Below, in pieces: positions 5,267 to 8,723 of a DNA stretch of 8,723 nt. The stretch is taken from contig CAYYOW010000090.1 of assembly GCA_964473395.1 (NCBI GenBank), positions 1-8,723 of the forward strand, read 5' to 3'. The position numbers and the translations under genes were made by a program. The notes beneath the pieces are model-generated. The model was not told the DNA's origin and searched no databases. It saw only the letters and a program-made list of their open reading frames with translations. The DNA comes from Sulfidibacterium sp964473395 (lineage in GTDB: Bacteria > Bacteroidota > Bacteroidia > Bacteroidales > F082). Every line of letters starts with the position of its first letter. Position 1 is the stretch's first letter.

Positions 5267-7249
5267 ATGAAAGCCATTGCCCTTTTCATCGGTTTGCTAT
5301 TAACGGTTAGTCTAAAGGCGCAAATGCTTCCCGATACCGTTTCAATTCCCGAGGTGGAAGTTCACGCAAAAATCAACGTGTCGAGTGCCGGTTTGGAAAG
5401 CCATACGGTGGACACGCTGGTGATGATGCGTGAGGCGGAAACTTCTTTGTCGGATTTGCTGGCAGCACATACGTCCATTTTTATCAAAAGTGAAGGCCGG
5501 GGAGCGCTGGCTACGGCCTCTTTCCGGGGTACCGATGCTTCACACACACAGGTTTACTGGAACGGAATGAACATCCGGTCGCCCATGCTCGGGCAGGTTG
5601 ACTTTTCACAAATTCCCGTCTTTTTGATGGATAAAATTGTACTACGTCCTGGCGCCGGTTCGGTGGTGGATGGCAGCGGCGGTCTGGGGGGAAGTATCGA
5701 CCTTGAAAGTCGTCCGGACTGGACACAAAAGCTGCAAGTAAACGGTCTGGCTGCTTTCGGAAGTTATCTGACATTTAATAATTACCTCGGCATCAAAGCC
5801 GGGAACAACCATCTTCAGACATCCACAAGGCTCTATTACAACAGCTCGAAAAACGATTTTCCGTTTTATAATAAAAATGTGGCGGATATTAATCCGAAAA
5901 CCGGAGAATATATTTATCCTTTGCAGAGAAACTGGCATGCCAATTATCTGTTAGATGGTCTTTTACAGGAGTTTGCATTCCGTTTCAGGAAAAAATATCT
6001 GCTGCAACTCAACTACTGGTTTCAGAACTCGAAACGGGCATTGCCGCGGCTCAATACTTACGAAGGCGATGACCATGCTAACATCAGCCGGCAAGACCAG
6101 CAGACCCACAAGGCAACATTGAAACTTTTGCGGTTTGGAAAGTATGGTAAGTTGAGCCTGAACATGGGCTTGCAGGCCGGAGTCATGAAATATTGGGTAC
6201 AAAACCAGATTGGTGGTAGAGGCTACTACAATGCGGTTTATTCGCATTCCAAAACGTTAGGTAGTTACAACAAACTGGGATACAACTATAAGTGGGGGGA
6301 AAAAACGTTGTTGAAGGTGACGTACCGGTTCAATTTCGAGCATGTAAATACATACGACAGCGTCAGCAACACAGGTTACGACCGGCTTCGGCGGAAGCAT
6401 GCCTTGTTTGCCTCGTGGCAGCAGTACATCGGCAGCCGCTTTTCCACTATGGTTATGGTGCGAAAAGAGTGGATAAACGAATTTTCGCTGCCTGTTATTC
6501 CCTATTTGGGATTTAGCTGGTTGCTGGAAAAGAAAACAGGACTGTTGCTGCACGGCAACATTAGCCGCAATTTTAATTATCCTGCTTTAAACGATTTGTA
6601 TTGGCAGCCGGGAGGTAACCCCGAACTAAAACCGGAGGAAGGGCTATCCTCGGAATTGGGTATCCGGTTAAAGTCAGAGGGAAAGATGGTTACACTGGAA
6701 AGTGGACTGAACATCTTTTACAACGACATCACCAACTGGATTATCTGGACGCCGAGCCCGATGGGTTATTGGTCGCCCGAAAACATCCGCCATGTGGTGG
6801 CGAGAGGATTTGAACTGAAAGCAAGCCTGAATTTTTCGGTTCATCAGTTTCGCTTTTTCCTGAAAGCCGGCTATGCCTTCACCAAAAGCACCAACGAGGG
6901 CAGTGTAGACAAATGGGGCGAGGCTTCGATGGGGAAACAGATTCCGTATGTCCCGGTTCATTCAGGAAATTTTATGGGCGATGTACGCTGGCGCGGTTTT
7001 TTTATGACTTGGGTTAACACCAGCTATTCAGAACGTTTTACCACCTCTTCTAACGATTTGAACCTCCGCGATTGGCTTTATCCTTACTTTATGAATGATG
7101 TGTATGCCGGAAAGAAGTTCCCTTTGAAGACAGGAAGTTTCAGTTTACAACTGAAGGTTTACAATCTGTTTAACGAAACGTACCGCTCTGTTTTAGGTCG
7201 CCCTATGCCCGGACGTAACTATTTGCTCATGCTGACATTCAAATTATGA
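5267..7249 (+). CDS. btuB: TonB-dependent outer-membrane cobalamin receptor (BtuB-like)
   Basis: This 660-residue protein would carry cobalamin or related corrinoids across the outer membrane using TonB energy. The signal peptide (MKAIALFIGLLLTVSLKA, then Gln19) is followed by a TonB-box-like IPEVEVHA at 27-34. The plug domain holds LSDLLAAHTSIFIKSEGRG, ASFRGTDASHTQVYWNGMNI, MLGQVDFSQIP and GSGGLGGSIDL (to about residue 148). A beta-barrel of alternating aromatic strands runs to the C-terminus, with the NLFNETYRSVLGRPMPGRNY motif before the last strand. It lacks the SusC-type N-terminal carboxypeptidase-like domain, and its length suits BtuB-like receptors. The stop overlaps the btuG start (ATGA). 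Riboswitch control and a BtuG-like neighbour make cobalamin the likely substrate over other TonB ligands. Confidence 0.93.
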   Translation: MKAIALFIGLLLTVSLKAQMLPDTVSIPEVEVHAKINVSSAGLESHTVDTLVMMREAETSLSDLLAAHTSIFIKSEGRGALATASFRGTDASHTQVYWNGMNIRSPMLGQVDFSQIPVFLMDKIVLRPGAGSVVDGSGGLGGSIDLESRPDWTQKLQVNGLAAFGSYLTFNNYLGIKAGNNHLQTSTRLYYNSSKNDFPFYNKNVADINPKTGEYIYPLQRNWHANYLLDGLLQEFAFRFRKKYLLQLNYWFQNSKRALPRLNTYEGDDHANISRQDQQTHKATLKLLRFGKYGKLSLNMGLQAGVMKYWVQNQIGGRGYYNAVYSHSKTLGSYNKLGYNYKWGEKTLLKVTYRFNFEHVNTYDSVSNTGYDRLRRKHALFASWQQYIGSRFSTMVMVRKEWINEFSLPVIPYLGFSWLLEKKTGLLLHGNISRNFNYPALNDLYWQPGGNPELKPEEGLSSELGIRLKSEGKMVTLESGLNIFYNDITNWIIWTPSPMGYWSPENIRHVVARGFELKASLNFSVHQFRFFLKAGYAFTKSTNEGSVDKWGEASMGKQIPYVPVHSGNFMGDVRWRGFFMTWVNTSYSERFTTSSNDLNLRDWLYPYFMNDVYAGKKFPLKTGSFSLQLKVYNLFNETYRSVLGRPMPGRNYLLMLTFKL

Positions 7250-8361
7250 AAACGAAAAGACTGAGATATCTGCTTTTGCTGTTGATCCCGTTGTTGCTGG
7301 CTGGATGTATGAATGACAACAGCCTGTATGATTTTCACAAGCTGGTGGTCAACAAAGAGGGGAGAGCTGTTTTTATTATCAACGAAGGTAATTTCATGTA
7401 TGGCAATGCTTCATTGAGTTATTACAATCCGCAGGACGGCGAAGTACTCAACGACATTTTTTATAATACAAACGCCCTGCCGTTGGGCGATGTGGCTACT
7501 TCCATGAGTATTATGGATTCGTTGGGCTATGTGGTGGTAAACAATTCCGGAAAAATTTATATCATCAACATTAACACATTCAAATATGTGGGAAAAATTA
7601 CCGGGCTGACTTCGCCCCGAAACATCTATTTTATCAATCGAGACAAAGCTTACGTAACTGATTTGTATGCCAAAGCCATCACCATTGTTGACCCTGCCAC
7701 GCGACATATTACTGGAAGTATCTCCATCGACAACCATAATCCCAAATTCTACCAGCATTCATCCGAGCAAATGGTTTTTCTGGGGAAATATGCCTTTGTC
7801 AATAGCTGGTCCTATGATGATAAAATATTAATTATTAATACTTTAACGGATAAGCTGGTAGACTCCATTACCATTGTAAAACAACCCAACAGCATGGTTT
7901 TGGACAAAAACAACAAGCTTTGGGTGCTATCCGATGGCGGTTTTAAAGGCAGTGCTTACGGGCAGGAAAAGGCTGCACTCACACGCATTGATCCGGTCAG
8001 TAGAAAGGTGGAAGCTGTATTTCGTTTTTCTGATTTGGGAGCTTCGCCTTCGGGACTTCGTGTCAATGCGGCGGGTGACACTCTTTTTTTCCTCTACAAC
8101 AGCCGCGGGGGCGAAGCTGTTCCTTACGCGGGGGTTTATGCTATGAATGTGGATGCCAATGTGCTTCCTGATATACCATTGATTCCGCAGGGAAATCATC
8201 TGTTTTATGCGTTGGGTATTGACCCCGGCAGCGGCCATATCTATGTTTCGGATGCCCGTGATTTTTTGAGCAGGGGAGAGGTGTATGTTTTTTCTGGACA
8301 GGCTGTGCTGATGGATAGTTTGCGGGTGGGTATTATTCCGGGGAGTTTTTGTTTTAAGTAG
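7246..8361 (+). CDS. btuG: BtuG-like surface lipoprotein, beta-propeller (DUF5074/YncE-type)
   Basis: The 371-residue product starts with a lipoprotein signal (basic KTKRLR, Leu-rich core, lipobox LLAGC with Cys21). The rest is built of propeller-type repeats: AVFIINEGNFMYGNASLSYY, VVNNSGKIYIININTFKYVG, NRDKAYVTDLYAKAITIVDP, YAFVNSWSYDDKILIINTLT, LDKNNKLWVLSDGG, LTRIDPVSRKV and GHIYVSDARDF. In gut Bacteroides, BtuG is a surface-exposed propeller lipoprotein that binds B12 very tightly and caps BtuB as a lid. The 4-nt overlap with btuB fits translational coupling and a stoichiometric BtuB-BtuG complex. NEGNF, the N-terminal length and the locus agree with the family. The residues that contact B12 cannot be read off here. 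It is the only lipidated member of this operon. Confidence 0.92.
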   Translation: MKTKRLRYLLLLLIPLLLAGCMNDNSLYDFHKLVVNKEGRAVFIINEGNFMYGNASLSYYNPQDGEVLNDIFYNTNALPLGDVATSMSIMDSLGYVVVNNSGKIYIININTFKYVGKITGLTSPRNIYFINRDKAYVTDLYAKAITIVDPATRHITGSISIDNHNPKFYQHSSEQMVFLGKYAFVNSWSYDDKILIINTLTDKLVDSITIVKQPNSMVLDKNNKLWVLSDGGFKGSAYGQEKAALTRIDPVSRKVEAVFRFSDLGASPSGLRVNAAGDTLFFLYNSRGGEAVPYAGVYAMNVDANVLPDIPLIPQGNHLFYALGIDPGSGHIYVSDARDFLSRGEVYVFSGQAVLMDSLRVGIIPGSFCFK

Positions 8362-8381
8362 CGCTTGACGTTACCTGACTA

Positions 8382-8429
8382 AGCATTTCAAAAATAGTAG
8401 TTTTCTTGCTGAAACTAAGTAAAAATGCT
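8382..8429. repeat. Nested inverted repeat downstream of the cobalamin operon
   Basis: An outer pair AGCATTT/AAATGCT (8382-8388 with 8423-8429) encloses an inner pair TAGTTT/AAACTA (8398-8403 with 8412-8417) with an 8-nt loop. It starts 20 nt after the btuG stop. On the plus strand no T-run follows. On the minus strand the inner hairpin is followed by CTATTTTTG. It could protect or end the operon transcript, or terminate a gene coming from the right. Confidence 0.4.
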
Positions 8430-8434
8430 GCGCT

Positions 8435-8570
8435 GTCATTCGCTACGCTGTCAAATGATGGTCATTCATTTGTCAAACAATCGTCATTGGTCATTAGCTC
8501 AATTTCTCAAGTTCTCCTTGCCTCAACTTCTTTTTGTTCTTTGTCATTTATCATTATTCCATTCGTCATT
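8435..8570. repeat. Degenerate GTCATT repeat cluster
   Basis: Exact GTCATT occurs at 8435, 8461, 8483, 8490, 8543 and 8565, with related GTCAAA at 8450 and 8472 and ATCATT at 8550. Two neighbouring pairs are spaced exactly 7 nt (8483/8490 and 8543/8550), suggesting a decayed heptamer array. The stretch also holds CGCTGTCA twice (8431, 8446) and a 7-bp inverted repeat CAAATGA/TCATTTG (8452-8458 with 8466-8472). Small open frames across it are low-complexity and not convincing genes. Confidence 0.5.
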
Positions 8571-8614
8571 CATCAATCCGTACCGGCATAGATTTCCGAT
8601 AAAGAAATTTTATT

Positions 8615-8622
8615 TATTTTTG
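8615..8622 (+). promoter_or_regulatory. -7 promoter box for a transcript running off the window
   Basis: TATTTTTG matches TAnnTTTG exactly and is followed by CAC, as is common in Bacteroidota promoters. The -33 region offers only TTTC at 8593-8596, with 18-nt spacing. No start codon with a sustained frame follows within the window, so the product is either a leader or a small RNA. Confidence 0.45.
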
Positions 8623-8660
8623 CACGGTAAACAAATGTGAGAAGAGTAAAAATTATCCCT

Positions 8661-8676
8661 CTTACCTGCTTACCTG
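8661..8676 (+). repeat. Tandem 8-mer, two copies
   Basis: CTTACCTG occurs twice in direct succession (8661-8668 and 8669-8676), just downstream of the -7 box at 8615. An upstream AAGAG at 8642-8646 can pair with CTCTT at 8659-8663. This could be a small regulatory element or chance. Confidence 0.35.
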
Positions 8677-8690
8677 AAAAATATACACCG

Positions 8691-8722
8691 TTTGCCCGAA
8701 GGCGAAAGCTTTTTTAACTTTA
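8691..8722 (+). promoter_or_regulatory. Second promoter-like or terminator-like element at window end
   Basis: The sequence allows two readings. As a promoter, TTTG at 8691-8694 is followed after 20 nt by TAACTTTA at 8715-8722, one mismatch from TAnnTTTG. As a terminator, a stem of six pairs including one G-T wobble, with a CGAA loop (8691-8706), is followed three bases later by six T (8710-8715). The window ends here, so neither can be confirmed. Confidence 0.35.
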
Positions 8723-8723
8723 G

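Noticed and set aside
5511..6553. Several minus-strand frames within btuB
   Set aside because: They are shadows of a strongly supported receptor gene and have no coherent domains.
8435..8570. CRISPR array
   Set aside because: The repeated unit is only 6-7 nt and spacing is irregular; there are no long repeats and no spacers.
8406..8640. Two short plus-strand frames after btuG
   Set aside because: They run through the GTCATT repeat tract, have Ser/Leu/His-rich low-complexity peptides and show no family resemblance.

Overview
The window looks like the chromosome of a Bacteroidota bacterium, probably an environmental Bacteroidales/Marinilabiliales-type lineage. The evidence is TAnnTTTG-type -7 promoter boxes, no Shine-Dalgarno sequences before the starts, signal peptides that cut at Ala|Gln, two C-terminal type IX secretion (T9SS) sorting domains, and a cobalamin uptake locus of BtuB/BtuG type. 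Human gut Bacteroides generally lack T9SS, so they are a poor match. The species assignment is inference.

Layout. (1) 1-145, minus strand: the first 48 codons of mutS, cut by the window edge, with a good promoter box at 169-176. (2) 345-1949, plus strand: a compact three-gene unit made of an SPFH/band-7 (stomatin-like) membrane protein, a two-helix membrane protein resembling DUF6141, and a 58-residue Arc-like ribbon-helix-helix protein that overlaps its upstream neighbour by 8 nt. (3) 1950-2244: an A/T-rich gap with no convincing gene and one weak candidate terminator. (4) 2245-8361, plus strand: a cobalamin-regulated operon. A -7 box lies directly in front of a cobalamin riboswitch with an intact B12 box. 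A terminator-like hairpin follows, and then four tightly packed genes: a secreted protein with two tandem DUF4465 domains and a T9SS tail, a second T9SS-tailed surface protein of unknown function, a BtuB-like TonB-dependent receptor, and a BtuG-like beta-propeller lipoprotein whose start codon overlaps the btuB stop. (5) 8362-8723: non-coding, with a nested inverted repeat, degenerate GTCATT repeats, a second -7 box and a promoter- or terminator-like element at the window end.

Proposed working of the operon. At low cobalamin the riboswitch should permit expression. The DUF4465 protein and the second T9SS cargo would be exported through T9SS and held on the cell surface. There, together with the lipidated BtuG propeller sitting on the BtuB channel, they would capture corrinoids and pass them through BtuB using TonB energy. 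The inner-membrane transporter genes btuCDF are not in this window. The most notable point is that the DUF4465 protein, from a family I associate with the B12-binding BtuH lipoproteins of gut Bacteroides, is here a non-lipidated, internally duplicated T9SS cargo sharing an operon with a second, uncharacterised T9SS cargo. That suggests a T9SS-based variant of B12 capture.
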